The notes beneath the pieces are model-generated. The model did not search any database. It was not told the DNA's origin and worked only from the letters and a program-made list of their open reading frames with translations. DNA of 23,413 nt from Methanosarcinales archaeon (GTDB taxonomy: Archaea; Halobacteriota; Syntropharchaeia; Alkanophagales; Methanospirareceae), in the NCBI GenBank assembly GCA_016649585.1, contig JAENXH010000003.1:1-23413 (forward strand), written 5' to 3'. Of this stretch, positions 1-7,924 are shown piece by piece. Each line of letters opens with the position of its first letter. Within the stretch, counting starts at the first letter, position 1. The translations under genes were made by a program, and so were the position numbers.

Positions 1-1
1 T

Positions 2-250
2 AAGAAGCCTTCGGCATCACTGAAAGAGCAGCAGGAATATCTCATCTCTGCATTATCCAACATCGGCATCGTGACGACGAGGAATCTGTTAAGGCGATTT
101 AAGACGATTGAGCAAATTTTAACCGCCTCAAAGGAGGAATTGATGGAGGTAGAACATGTGGGTGAGAAAACAGCAGAGCATATAAGAGCAGTCTTGAGTA
201 CGGAGTATGAAGGTGACAATAAAGTAAGGAGGGTTATTTTGAAACATTGA
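2..250 (+). CDS. hef: C-terminal end of Hef-like helicase/nuclease (partial)
   Basis: The gene is cut by the window start; the open frame begins at base 2 and ends at TGA 248-250, giving 82 residues. They form a tandem helix-hairpin-helix (HhH)2 domain: 'LKEQQEYLISALSNIG', then 'LLRRFKTIEQIL', then 'MEVEHVGEKTAEHI'. This matches the C-terminus of archaeal Hef (XPF/FANCM-related), which processes forked and branched DNA during replication-fork repair. In the family the HhH domain follows an ERCC4 nuclease domain and an N-terminal helicase; both would lie upstream and are not visible. A stand-alone XPF-like nuclease without the helicase would end the same way. mptE starts 31 bases downstream on the same strand, so the two may be co-transcribed. 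Confidence 0.75.
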   Translation, partial: KKPSASLKEQQEYLISALSNIGIVTTRNLLRRFKTIEQILTASKEELMEVEHVGEKTAEHIRAVLSTEYEGDNKVRRVILKH

Positions 251-281
251 TTAATCTTTATTTTAAAAACGAATATGTGCC

Positions 282-947
282 ATGAAATATAATGATTGGG
301 AGCCGATCTATGAGGAGATATTGAAAGATTTTGGCTTTGATAGGGCAAAAGACGACGAAGCGGCGAAAGTGGCTTCTGATATTGTCGCGTATAAAACAGC
401 GCATGGGGGAAACCCCGTAAAACAGGAAGTAGAAGAGCTCATAACAGGTAAAAGAGTGATCATCTGTGGTAATGCACCCTGTTTGGAACGCGATATAAGA
501 GAGAAGGAAAAGGAGTTTGATGTAGTCCACTTTTCTCGTGACTGTGTGGTGATAGCTGCAGATGGTGCCACTTCTGTTCTTCTGCGTAATGCCATAATAC
601 CTGACATCGTATGCACCGACCTTGACGGAATTATTGCGGATATCATTACGGCAAACCGGCTTGGGGTGATAATTGTGGTGCATGCGCATGGTGACAATAT
701 AGGGATGCTGAAGAAGGTGTTGCCTGCATTAAATGAGCACGTGCTCTGCACAACGCAGAGCAAGCCGCTACATAACGTATACAACTTCGGCGGGTTCACC
801 GACGGCGACCGGTGTGTATTCCTGGCGAAGGAATTTGGTGCGCGCAGCATAGAACTCATCGGCTTTGATTTCGAGGATAAGCAGGTAACCACACGGAAAA
901 GGAAGAAGTTGACGTGGGCGAAGCGGCTGATTGATGATATTCTGTAG
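282..947 (+). CDS. mptE: 6-hydroxymethyl-7,8-dihydropterin pyrophosphokinase, MptE-like
   Basis: The 221-residue protein belongs to the archaeal MptE (DUF115) family. MptE transfers pyrophosphate from ATP to 6-hydroxymethyl-7,8-dihydropterin, a cytoplasmic step in tetrahydromethanopterin synthesis that replaces bacterial FolK. Visible family motifs are the glycine-rich 'VIICGNAPCLERD' (about residue 59), 'VIAADGATSVLL' (about 88), 'DIVCTDLDG' (about 108) and 'VVHAHGDN' (about 132), followed by 'NFGGFTDGDRC' and 'IELIGFDFED'. The length is normal for the family. The ATG at 282 is the first good start after the hef stop. The gene supports a host that makes H4MPT, such as a methanogen, ANME archaeon or Archaeoglobus relative. 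No ribosome site is obvious, which fits translation shortly after hef. Confidence 0.87.
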   Translation: MKYNDWEPIYEEILKDFGFDRAKDDEAAKVASDIVAYKTAHGGNPVKQEVEELITGKRVIICGNAPCLERDIREKEKEFDVVHFSRDCVVIAADGATSVLLRNAIIPDIVCTDLDGIIADIITANRLGVIIVVHAHGDNIGMLKKVLPALNEHVLCTTQSKPLHNVYNFGGFTDGDRCVFLAKEFGARSIELIGFDFEDKQVTTRKRKKLTWAKRLIDDIL

Positions 948-1051
948 TTGCTTGGCGAGAAGAGCGGAATAATACTACACTACCTTCAAAAACTTGCGCG
1001 GCATAATAACAATCATAACCGAAAAGCTTTTTAGCTTATACATGTAATGGC

Positions 1052-1089
1052 GTTTTATAGACTACTGATAGAGCCAACCTATTAGTAGT
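1052..1089 (+). promoter_or_regulatory. TATA-like box followed by 10-bp inverted repeat upstream of the REC gene
   Basis: A TATA-like 'gttttatag' at 1052-1060 is followed at once by ACTACTGATA (1061-1070), nine bases, and TATTAGTAGT (1080-1089). The arms pair at nine of ten positions. The position just downstream of a TATA-like element and 35 bases before the REC start suggests an operator or a 5'-UTR hairpin. There is no experimental basis. Confidence 0.35.
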
Positions 1090-1123
1090 GGATTGATGGT
1101 GTGTGGGGTGTTGATTAGAGTAG

Positions 1124-1408
1124 ATGTCCAGAGAGCAAAAGGGTATAAAGGTACTGCACGTAGATGACGAGCCGGATTCCCTCGCGTTGACAAAAGCTTT
1201 CTTGGAGCGAGAACATGCAGAGTTTAGCATTGATACCATAACCTCGGCTGGAGAAGCCGTAGAACTCTTGAAGAGCGCTAAATACGATGTGCTCGTCTCA
1301 GACTATCAGATGCCGAAGATGGATGGTCTGGAATTCCTCAAAACTCTTCGAGCAAGTGGCAACACGATTCCGTTTATCATGTTCACGGAAAAGGAAGAGA
1401 AGAAGTAG
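1124..1408 (+). CDS. Truncated response-regulator receiver domain, frameshifted from the PAS gene downstream
   Basis: The 94-residue open frame is the first three quarters of a CheY-like receiver domain. It has the acidic pair Asp14-Asp15 ('VLHVDDEPDS'), the phospho-acceptor Asp60 in 'VLVSDYQMPKMDG', and the conserved Thr88 in 'IPFIMFT'. It stops 6 residues later, so the beta5 lysine and last helix are missing; a full domain is about 120 residues. After one extra base near 1387 the next frame reads 'GKGREEVAKKRAEDALQESEEKYRKL', which is the usual archaeal REC continuation joined to a PAS linker. The gene was therefore very likely one REC-PAS protein that lost one base in a G run, and that also has an internal deletion of about 35 residues. 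It could also be a sequencing error. Confidence 0.7.
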   Translation: MSREQKGIKVLHVDDEPDSLALTKAFLEREHAEFSIDTITSAGEAVELLKSAKYDVLVSDYQMPKMDGLEFLKTLRASGNTIPFIMFTEKEEKK

Positions 1409-1431
1409 CGAAAAAGAGAGCGGAGGATGCG

Positions 1432-2721
1432 TTGCAAGAGAGCGAGGAGAAATACCGCAAGTTAGTTGAGAATGTCCAGGATGGCATCTTTATACTCCAA
1501 GGTTACCCGTATCCTAAACTTATGTTCTGCAATGAGGCATTTGCCAAGATGGTCGGCTACACGGTGGAAGAAATGATGGCGCTAACAATCCAAAAATATG
1601 TCGCGCCCGATGATTTAGCGAGAGTTGCAGATAGCTATCGTCGTAGGTTAGACGGGGAAGATGTACCACGAGAATATGAATACCACGTGTTGCACAAGGA
1701 TGGTAAGACTCCCGTTTATGTCAATATGCATGCAGAACTCATGGAGTACCAGGGTAAAATAGCAACAATAGGAACGGTGAAGGACATCACCGAACGCAAG
1801 CAGATGGAAGAAAAGCTGCGAGAACGTGAGAAGTGGTTCCGTACACTTATCGAAACCTCATCCGACATCATCTTTGTTCTCGATGAGCGCGGGACAGTAC
1901 GGTATATTAGCCCCTCGGTAGAAAGAATCTTGGGCTACAAACCAGAAGATATGGTCGGCAAGAATGGATTTAGTTATTATCACCCAGAAGATATTCCGGC
2001 TCTCCAAGCTGCCTTTGTGGGCTTGACCCAGCAGGCAGGAGGGACTGCTACCGCCTTTTCTCGCGCTTTACATAAAGATGGTTCCGCTGCTTACTTAGAG
2101 GTTGTTGGTAAGAATCTTCTCAGCGACCCGCAAATAAGAGGCGTTGTAGGTCATTGCCGCGACATCACCGAGCGCAAACGTGCGGAGGACGCGCTGCAGG
2201 AGAGTGAAGAACGTTTCCGCTCTCTTTTCGATAACCTGTCCGTGGGCGTAGCCATGATTGACAGGGAAGGTCAGGTATTAGCCGCGAACAAGACCGTTTG
2301 TCGCTTCTTAGGTTACTCACAAGAAGAACTGATTGGAACGCCGCTCCTCGAATTAATCTATCCTGAAGACCTGGATGCAGATAGAGACTTATTCAAACCC
2401 ATAATCAAAGGTGAGAATGACCACTGTTTGATGGATAAGAGGTATGTGCGCAAGGACGGTGAAATCGTCTGGGGGCGCTTACATGTATCGGGAATCAAGG
2501 ACGAGGAAGGGCACATCAAGTACATGAGCGCTATTTGTGAGGACATTACCGCGTGTAAGCTGGTGGAAAAGGCGTTATTATCTAAAAACTCGGAAATGGC
2601 AAGTGTATTTGCCAAGTGTAAGCATATGAAGGCGGCGTTGAATAGAAGTGAGCAAAAGTACAAGGAAATTGCCGAATTCTTGCCCGACCTGATCTATAAG
2701 ACCGTATTGTTAGATGCCTGA
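1432..2721 (+). CDS. PAS-domain sensor fragment, three PAS domains and no kinase
   Basis: The 429 residues begin at a TTG, but this start is probably an artefact: the frame is open back to about 1387 and joins the receiver domain after a one-base correction. Three PAS/PAC units are visible at about residues 1-123, 124-248 and 249-380. Each starts with a 'SEEKYR/REKWFR/SEERFR' linker and ends with 'KDITERK', 'RDITERK' or 'EDITACK'. A fourth begins at 'SEQKYKEIAEFLPDLIY' and stops within about 10 residues. No HisKA or ATPase domain follows before the stop or in the 95 bases to the next gene. In full-length archaeal relatives such arrays feed a histidine kinase; here signal output is lost, or depends on a partner. 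It is probably a decaying gene. The ligand is unknown. Confidence 0.75.
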   Translation: MQESEEKYRKLVENVQDGIFILQGYPYPKLMFCNEAFAKMVGYTVEEMMALTIQKYVAPDDLARVADSYRRRLDGEDVPREYEYHVLHKDGKTPVYVNMHAELMEYQGKIATIGTVKDITERKQMEEKLREREKWFRTLIETSSDIIFVLDERGTVRYISPSVERILGYKPEDMVGKNGFSYYHPEDIPALQAAFVGLTQQAGGTATAFSRALHKDGSAAYLEVVGKNLLSDPQIRGVVGHCRDITERKRAEDALQESEERFRSLFDNLSVGVAMIDREGQVLAANKTVCRFLGYSQEELIGTPLLELIYPEDLDADRDLFKPIIKGENDHCLMDKRYVRKDGEIVWGRLHVSGIKDEEGHIKYMSAICEDITACKLVEKALLSKNSEMASVFAKCKHMKAALNRSEQKYKEIAEFLPDLIYKTVLLDA

Positions 2722-2765
2722 TTGTTTCTACGTTAAGCAAGTTAAAGCGGTTAAGAAAAAAACAT

Positions 2766-2787
2766 CGCTTCCCGCAGAGCGGGAGCG
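2766..2787. terminator. GC-rich hairpin between convergent genes
   Basis: CGC, a bulged T, then TCCCGC, loop AGA, GCGGGA and GCG form a nine-pair stem between the PAS fragment (plus strand) and the UPF0058 gene (minus strand). No T run follows on either strand, so its role as a terminator is only inferred from position. Confidence 0.35.
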
Positions 2788-2816
2788 TATTCGACAAGCC
2801 AAACTAAACAGCGTCC

Positions 2817-3065
2817 TTATTCTTGTCTGCGCTCTTTCTGAAGTCTTTTAGTTTCTGTAAGAGTATCTCTCACTGCCATTGACGCAAGTTCGGTCACCAG
2901 AACAAAAATACCCTGCTTGTGCTCTTCCTTGCTTCGGTGCACCTGGAAAGGAGAAATACCCAACTCGTTATATTTACTGAAATCCGCGTTCACGCCATTT
3001 ACCTCACAGTACTTCTTAAATTGAGCCAATAACATGTGGAGGTGCACCAGCTCTTCTTTTTTCAT
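2817..3065 (-). CDS. UPF0058 family protein
   Basis: The 82-residue protein matches the archaeal UPF0058 family, a small conserved cytoplasmic protein of unknown function. Recognisable parts are 'MKKEELVHLHMLLAQFKK' at the N-terminus, 'LGISPFQVHRSKEEHKQGIF' in the middle and 'VTELASMAV' after it. The His/Lys-rich central motif is the family's most conserved stretch. The reading frame is open further upstream to 3230, but the ATG at 3065 matches the family N-terminus and lies about 30 bases from the TATA-like TTTTAAATAC at 3091-3100. That distance fits a leaderless transcript. The C-terminal tail is basic and charged ('KRLQKERRQE'). No function is assigned. Confidence 0.85.
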   Translation of the reverse strand: MKKEELVHLHMLLAQFKKYCEVNGVNADFSKYNELGISPFQVHRSKEEHKQGIFVLVTELASMAVRDTLTETKRLQKERRQE

Positions 3066-3090
3066 GTTAATATATAGATTATCCTTAATA

Positions 3091-3100
3091 GTATTTAAAA
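3091..3100 (-). promoter_or_regulatory. TATA-like box for the UPF0058 gene
   Basis: TTTTAAATAC on the minus strand is centred about 31 bases before the ATG at 3065. This is the spacing expected of an archaeal promoter that gives a leaderless mRNA, and no ribosome site is present. Confidence 0.4.
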
Positions 3101-3222
3101 TTAACCCACTCCTTGTAGCACTCAAGAAGTAGAGTCTTACCTTGCTAAAAGATGGGCAAAAATCACAAAGAATATTATATTGACTCAAAAAAGTAAAGGA
3201 AAAATAAGGCAACGTTAGCTGG

Positions 3223-3729
3223 CTACTCAACTACATACCCCAACTTCTCGCACAGCGCTCTTCGCTCTTTCTTCTCTGCCTCAGTCTCTACCCTGTTAGC
3301 CGACGTGCCATCAACTACGCCAATGACTGCTCGTCCAAGTTCGGTCTCGGCAACAAGCACGTCCAACGGATTGGCAGAGGCTACGAAGATGGTTGCAACT
3401 GCGGGATGTGACTTCAGAGCGTTCAGTACATTTATGGGAAACGCACCATCCATAATAATAAAAAAAGTGTGAGAGGCGGCGATTCGGAGACAGTTCTCAC
3501 CCGCTAACTTCTTCAGGCTCTCCTCATTCCCCGTGACTCTCGTCAATCTCGGCACCGCTTCGTTCATTGCAACAGCGCACTTTATACCGGGCACAGTAGT
3601 CAAAAGTGCCCTGAAGAGGTCATCGCAGGTAAATATACTGAAATTACCCTGCCCGATTATTACCTGCTTCGCATCGGGATTCGTTACCCCTATACGTTCT
3701 ATCTCCACTGCTGCCTCAGCGGTACCCAC
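3223..3729 (-). CDS. Adenosine-specific kinase family protein (DUF355)
   Basis: The 168-residue protein resembles the small 'adenosine specific kinase' family found in many archaea and some bacteria. Family-like segments are 'PDAKQVIIGQGNFSIFTCDD', 'AVAMNEAVPRLTRVTGNE', 'HTFFIIMDGAFPINVLNAL', and a C-terminal 'GRAVIGVVDGTSANRVETE' followed by 'RRALCEKLGYVVE'. The name comes from structural work on a thermophile homologue; the real substrate in this lineage is uncertain. The start is GTG at 3729: the only nearby ATG upstream is in another frame, a stop precedes the GTG in its own frame, and GGGG lies 8 bases before it. The gene follows the ferredoxin gene by 63 bases on the same strand, so it may belong to a short operon. 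Confidence 0.75.
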   Translation of the reverse strand: MGTAEAAVEIERIGVTNPDAKQVIIGQGNFSIFTCDDLFRALLTTVPGIKCAVAMNEAVPRLTRVTGNEESLKKLAGENCLRIAASHTFFIIMDGAFPINVLNALKSHPAVATIFVASANPLDVLVAETELGRAVIGVVDGTSANRVETEAEKKERRALCEKLGYVVE

Positions 3730-3792
3730 GTCTTCATCCCCTTACCTTACTATTTGAGGTTTATCCAGCGGTCTTCTCGAGAGGTGCGTTTA

Positions 3793-3984
3793 CTATTCCT
3801 CTACCATGCTGATCGCGCCCTGCTCGCATACGTCTATGCAGGTCTCGCAATCAGTGCACTCCTCTTGATTGATTTTCGCTTTTTTGTCGTCCCCTTCGCC
3901 CACTAAAGTTATGCACTCCACCGCGCATTCCTCTACACAAGTTCCACATCCATCACATTTCTCTTCATCTACTACTGTTGGCAT
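3793..3984 (-). CDS. 2[4Fe-4S] ferredoxin
   Basis: The 63-residue protein has two classical cluster motifs: CDGCGTCVEEC with a following cysteine in 'AVECI' (about residues 9-23), and CTDCETCIDVC followed by 'EQGAI' (about 43-57). The first motif ends in Cys-Val-Glu-Cys rather than the usual Cys-Pro and so contains an extra cysteine; the second follows the CxxCxxCxxxC pattern. It is a soluble, acidic, low-potential electron carrier of the clostridial type, common as partner of oxidoreductases in anaerobic archaea. It has its own likely promoter (TATA-like element at 4036-4046) and a GGTGA ribosome site about 10 bases before the ATG. The redox partner cannot be read from the neighbours. Confidence 0.93.
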   Translation of the reverse strand: MPTVVDEEKCDGCGTCVEECAVECITLVGEGDDKKAKINQEECTDCETCIDVCEQGAISMVEE

Positions 3985-4035
3985 TTCTTTTTCTTCACCT
4001 TTTTAGTTTTTTATTCCATTCCTCTTTTTTTGTCA

Positions 4036-4046
4036 TATATATAAAT
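4036..4046 (-). promoter_or_regulatory. TATA-like box for the ferredoxin gene
   Basis: The minus strand reads AATTTATATATATG across this position, about 55 bases before the ferredoxin ATG. An AAGGTGA ribosome site lies between the two, so this is a promoter with a leader of about 30 bases. It overlaps the end of ileS. Confidence 0.4.
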
Positions 4047-4048
4047 TG

Positions 4049-7000
4049 CTATTTTTCTCTATTCGAGACATTTTTATCTCGTTCTACAGAAGAGAGCGGT
4101 TTAATTGCAAGGTAAACCTCCTTTTCACCTATTTTCCATCTCTTCTCGTAAATATGCCCGCTCTTTGCGTCCTCTACGGAACTCGGTGGCGTTCCTTCTT
4201 CACCCTCTTCTATACTGACGGCAAGCGTCTCATTACAGATATAATCCGAGAAGTTATGTATCGCTTCTTTTACCTCCTCGTCACATGCGTACATAATCTC
4301 TATCTTCCCGGTATATTCCAGGTCAAGGTCCTTTCTCATACCCTGTGTTCTTCGCACAATGTCTCTCACCAACCCTTCTTCTATAAGAGTCTTGCTCGGG
4401 CAACAGTCCAAAAACAAGCAGGTCTCTTCATCCACTTCCGCCCGCTTATAATTAGCAAGCTCTCCCGGGAGCCAATATGAAACACCTTCAGACTCATCTT
4501 CAAATTTCACTTCCTTCACGTTCACCTCGTCCTTCAATATCCCTGCCATACGTTCCGCTTTCTCTCGCTTCTCCTTGCCACACGTAACGACGACTTCTTT
4601 TAGTGGCTGCCGTATCTTTATCCCTGCATCTGACCTCGCCCGCCTACCAGCCTCTACCAATTTAGAAATCAGCTCCATCGAGTCCTCTAATTCAACCTTT
4701 ATAAGTGATTCATCAGGAGAAGGATAGTCGCAGAGATGCACACTTTCGCGCTCGTCCTCTAATACGCCCCGCACAAGATTCTGATAGATGTGTTCTGTAA
4801 CGAAAGGCACAAAAGGAGCGAGTAGTTTGCAGAGAGAAACAAGAACCTCATATAGCGTTAAATATGCACAATCCTTATCGAAATTCTCCTCGACAATCCA
4901 GAACCGCCTCCTTGACCGCCGTATATACCAGTTGCTCAAGTCGTTAATGGTGAATTCTTCTATTTTCCGCGATGCAACATGAAGTTCGAACCGTTCAAGG
5001 GCATCAATTACGTCCTTCGTGAGTGTGTTCAACCGCGATATAAGCCACCGATCTATTGCATTCCGCTGCTCTACCGGGATGATGCTCTTCTCTTTCGGAC
5101 TGAACTGGTCTATGGTGGCGTAAGTAATGAAGAAGAAATAAGAGTTCCAGAGCGTATTCAAGAACTTCTTCTGCTTCTCTCTTATCGCCTGTGCTGAGAA
5201 CCGTATGTCGTCTGTTAAAGGACCGACTGTGAAGAGATACCATCGCAACGCATCTGCGGCTTCAGTATCAAATAGAGTATTCATGTCAACTACGTTGCCC
5301 TTGCTCTTGCTCATCTTCACGCCTTTCTCATCCAGTATGTGACCGAGCGAAAGCACGTTGAGATACGGTGGTGCATCAAAGATCGCAGTTGAAACGCCAA
5401 GGAGAGAATAGAACCATCCCCGCGTCTGGTCTATCGCTTCGGTGATGAAATGAGCGGGAAAGTTCTGTTTGAACTCCTCCACCTCAAATGGGTAGTGCCA
5501 TTGTGCAAACGGTGCAGAGCCCGAATCGTACCAGCAGTCGATCACGTCCTTTACACGCTGCATATCGCCGCCGCAGGAATCGCACTTCAGCACTACATCG
5601 TCAATATAAGGTCTGTGCAGGTCAATGTCGCTGGGAACAGAGTTCTTTGCCTTTTCCTGTAATTCCTTTATACTACCCACGCAATGCCCCTGCCCACAAT
5701 CGCTGCATAACCATATATTCAGCGGAGTGCCCCAGAATCGCTCTCTGCTAAGCGCCCAATCTTCAATATCATCCAGGAAGTTACCAAATCGGCCGTGTTT
5801 CAAATGTTCGGGGTACCAGTTTATCTTCTCATTATTAGCAAGCAAATTATCACGGAGCGATTTCATTGCGATGAACCACGATTCCCGTGCGTAATACAAA
5901 AGAGGCGAACCGCAGCGCCAGCAGAACGGATACGAGTGTAAATACCTTTCTTCTTTGTATAAGATGCCACGCTGCGTCAGCATGTCTATTATGAGCTTAT
6001 CAGCGTCCTTCACGAACATTCCTTCCAGTGGCGGAACTTCATCTGTGAAATGCCCGTCTATACTCACGGGCTGTGAAAACCCCAGCTTCTTCTCCCTGCA
6101 TACCTCGTAATCCACTTCCCCAAATGCGGGTGCGGTGTGAACGATGCCCGTGCCCTCGTCGAGAGTGACGAAATCCGCGGTGATTACTATATGCGCTTCA
6201 CCACCCTCTAACTTCGCAAAGTCAAAGAGCGGTTCGTACTTCAAATCCTCCAGATCTTTGCCTTTAAACTGCTCTATTATTTCGTATTCACCTTCTAAAA
6301 CGTCCAATCGCGCTTCAGCAAGGATTAGAACATCTTCTTTAACTCTGTCTTCAGCCTTTACGTTAACCCGTACCTTCACATAGGTGTGCGACGGATGAAC
6401 AGCGAGTGCGATATTGCCCAATAGAGTCCAGGGCGTCGTTGTCCAGGCTAACAAGTAGAGCGGTTCCGAGTCATCATTCTCTTGCTTCAGTTTGAACTTC
6501 ACATATACCGAAGGGTCTTCCACATCTTGATAGCCCTGTGCTACTTCATGGCTGCTCAGCGTGGTTTCACACCGAGGGCAGAACGGAACAACTTTATGAC
6601 CTTTATAAAGTAAGCCTTTATTCCAGATCTCTTTTAACGACCACCAAACCGATTCGATATAATCGTTCTCAAACGTAATGTACGGGTCGTCCATATCTAT
6701 CCAGAATCCCACACGCTTCGTGGCATTCACCCATTCTTTCTCATATCTGAAAACCGAGTCTTTGCATTTCTGATTGAATTTCTCTATGCCGTATTTCTCT
6801 ATCTCCTGCTTGCTGCTAATCCCCAGATCCTTCTCCACTTCTATCTCTACCGGCAGACCGTGCGTGTCCCAGCCCGCTTTTCTTCTCACATAAAAACCAC
6901 GCATCGTCTTATATCGCAGTACAAGGTCTTTAACAACCCGGGTAAGAATATGACCTGGATGCGGGAGTCCATTTGCAGTTGGAGGCCCCTCGACAAATAC

Positions 7001-7129
7001 GAACTTCTCACAGCCCTCTCTCTGGTCTACGCTGCGCTCAAAGGTCTTTTCTCTATCCCATAGCACTAATATCTCTTCTTCCAGCTTTGCAAAATCTGCT
7101 TTTTGCGTTTCTCTTTTGAAATACGGCAT
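4049..7129 (-). CDS. ileS: Isoleucyl-tRNA synthetase
   Basis: The 1026-residue protein charges tRNA-Ile in the cytoplasm. Class I signatures are present: the HIGH-type motif PHPGH at residues 56-60 within 'EGPPTANGLPHPGHILTR', and 'KMSKSKGNVVD' in the second half of the Rossmann fold. The CP1 editing domain shows 'LLAWTTTPWTLLGNIALAV' and 'GTGIVHTAPAFGEVDYEVC'. Zinc-binding-type cysteine pairs ('FCPRCET', 'FCWRCGS', 'LCSDCGQ', 'KCDSCGG') are spread through the insertions, and an anticodon-binding helical domain follows. The N-terminus and length are those of the archaeal/eukaryotic-like type. The ATG at 7129 has GGTGAT nine bases upstream. It is divergent from the HicB-like gene across an 86-base shared promoter region. 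Confidence 0.97.
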   Translation of the reverse strand: MPYFKRETQKADFAKLEEEILVLWDREKTFERSVDQREGCEKFVFVEGPPTANGLPHPGHILTRVVKDLVLRYKTMRGFYVRRKAGWDTHGLPVEIEVEKDLGISSKQEIEKYGIEKFNQKCKDSVFRYEKEWVNATKRVGFWIDMDDPYITFENDYIESVWWSLKEIWNKGLLYKGHKVVPFCPRCETTLSSHEVAQGYQDVEDPSVYVKFKLKQENDDSEPLYLLAWTTTPWTLLGNIALAVHPSHTYVKVRVNVKAEDRVKEDVLILAEARLDVLEGEYEIIEQFKGKDLEDLKYEPLFDFAKLEGGEAHIVITADFVTLDEGTGIVHTAPAFGEVDYEVCREKKLGFSQPVSIDGHFTDEVPPLEGMFVKDADKLIIDMLTQRGILYKEERYLHSYPFCWRCGSPLLYYARESWFIAMKSLRDNLLANNEKINWYPEHLKHGRFGNFLDDIEDWALSRERFWGTPLNIWLCSDCGQGHCVGSIKELQEKAKNSVPSDIDLHRPYIDDVVLKCDSCGGDMQRVKDVIDCWYDSGSAPFAQWHYPFEVEEFKQNFPAHFITEAIDQTRGWFYSLLGVSTAIFDAPPYLNVLSLGHILDEKGVKMSKSKGNVVDMNTLFDTEAADALRWYLFTVGPLTDDIRFSAQAIREKQKKFLNTLWNSYFFFITYATIDQFSPKEKSIIPVEQRNAIDRWLISRLNTLTKDVIDALERFELHVASRKIEEFTINDLSNWYIRRSRRRFWIVEENFDKDCAYLTLYEVLVSLCKLLAPFVPFVTEHIYQNLVRGVLEDERESVHLCDYPSPDESLIKVELEDSMELISKLVEAGRRARSDAGIKIRQPLKEVVVTCGKEKREKAERMAGILKDEVNVKEVKFEDESEGVSYWLPGELANYKRAEVDEETCLFLDCCPSKTLIEEGLVRDIVRRTQGMRKDLDLEYTGKIEIMYACDEEVKEAIHNFSDYICNETLAVSIEEGEEGTPPSSVEDAKSGHIYEKRWKIGEKEVYLAIKPLSSVERDKNVSNREK

Positions 7130-7215
7130 ACCCTATCACCATCTATCTATATCAAACATTTCTGATATTTATTTATGAGAGTAGGTTAATTATAAGATAC
7201 CTTAAAGGTGATAAG

Positions 7216-7572
7216 ATGGGAGTAGAAAGGGCAGAAAGTTACAGAAGGAATAAAACTCCTCTTTTGGAAATACCTGTAAAGGAGAGAATAACTTTTAAAG
7301 AGATTTGCTGTGAGAAGAATATATTAAAATTAAAATCCCCCATACAGATAGAAGGAGAGTTATCGAGTGAAGGATGGATTTTTTATTACAAGCCACTGGA
7401 TATATTGGTGTGTGCACCCACTTTAGAAGATTGTATGGAAGATTTTCAGGAGGAATTTTATCTGCTATACGAGGCATACGCTAAAGAAACGGATGAGAAA
7501 TTAACAGAAGTTGCTCGACAGTTGAAAAGGGAATTGTTAGACATGAGCTTAGAGATGTCGCACACAAAATGA
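7216..7572 (+). CDS. HicB-like antitoxin candidate
   Basis: The 118-residue protein contains a segment like the HicB partial RNase-H fold, 'SSEGWIFYYKPLDILVCAPT' followed by 'LEDCMEDFQEEFYLLYEAYA' (about residues 50-90). This corresponds to the GG-Y-A-x-x-P...G...T-L-E-E-A-x-x-N pattern of HicB. A helical tail follows with no recognisable DNA-binding domain. AGGTGAT just before the ATG is a usable ribosome site. The stop overlaps the start of the next gene as ATGA (7569-7572), the usual arrangement of type II toxin-antitoxin pairs. The assignment rests on this pairing and a weak sequence match; a small hypothetical protein remains possible. Confidence 0.55.
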   Translation: MGVERAESYRRNKTPLLEIPVKERITFKEICCEKNILKLKSPIQIEGELSSEGWIFYYKPLDILVCAPTLEDCMEDFQEEFYLLYEAYAKETDEKLTEVARQLKRELLDMSLEMSHTK

Positions 7573-7856
7573 CGTTTACTGCTAAAACAGAAAAGATAAA
7601 ATCGGCTTTAACAAGTAAGGGTTTTGTCAAGGAGGAAAGGTCGAAACACACATTTTATATCCTCGTCGTTGATGGTAAGAAAACTCCGATTCACACGAAA
7701 TTGAGCCGTGGTAGTAAAGAATATAGTAAGAAGTTACTTTCATTTATGCGTGAACAATTAGGATTTGAAAAGATGAGGGAACTAAAAGACTTTATCGAAT
7801 GCCCTATGTCTAAAGAGGAGTATGTGAGAATATTGGAAGAAAGAGGTCGAATCTAA
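7569..7856 (+). CDS. HicA-like mRNA interferase toxin candidate
   Basis: The 95-residue protein has the HicA/YcfA double-stranded-RNA-binding-like pattern. 'IKSALTSKGFVKEERSKHTF' is followed by 'KKTPIHTKLSRGSKEYSKKL', with His27 (Ser-Lys-His) in the place of the HicA active-site His of the GSH motif. HicA cleaves mRNA until neutralised by HicB. The protein is longer than typical HicA (about 60-80 residues), with a C-terminal extension from about residue 62 to 95 rich in charged residues. It overlaps the upstream HicB-like gene by four bases, so translation is coupled. The function is inferred from family and gene order only. Confidence 0.6.
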   Translation: MTFTAKTEKIKSALTSKGFVKEERSKHTFYILVVDGKKTPIHTKLSRGSKEYSKKLLSFMREQLGFEKMRELKDFIECPMSKEEYVRILEERGRI

Positions 7857-7924
7857 GTAGCCTTTATTTTTTACTTACGTTCGTCCGTTCACAAACAAAG
7901 GGTTAGGGCACACCACACACTACA

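Noticed and set aside
3066..3230. N-terminal extension of the UPF0058 protein
   Set aside because: The extra 55 residues are unlike the family, and a TATA-like box lies inside them at the right distance from the internal ATG.
4046..4480. Plus-strand frame antisense to the end of ileS
   Set aside because: It is a shadow of the well-supported ileS gene with no family match.
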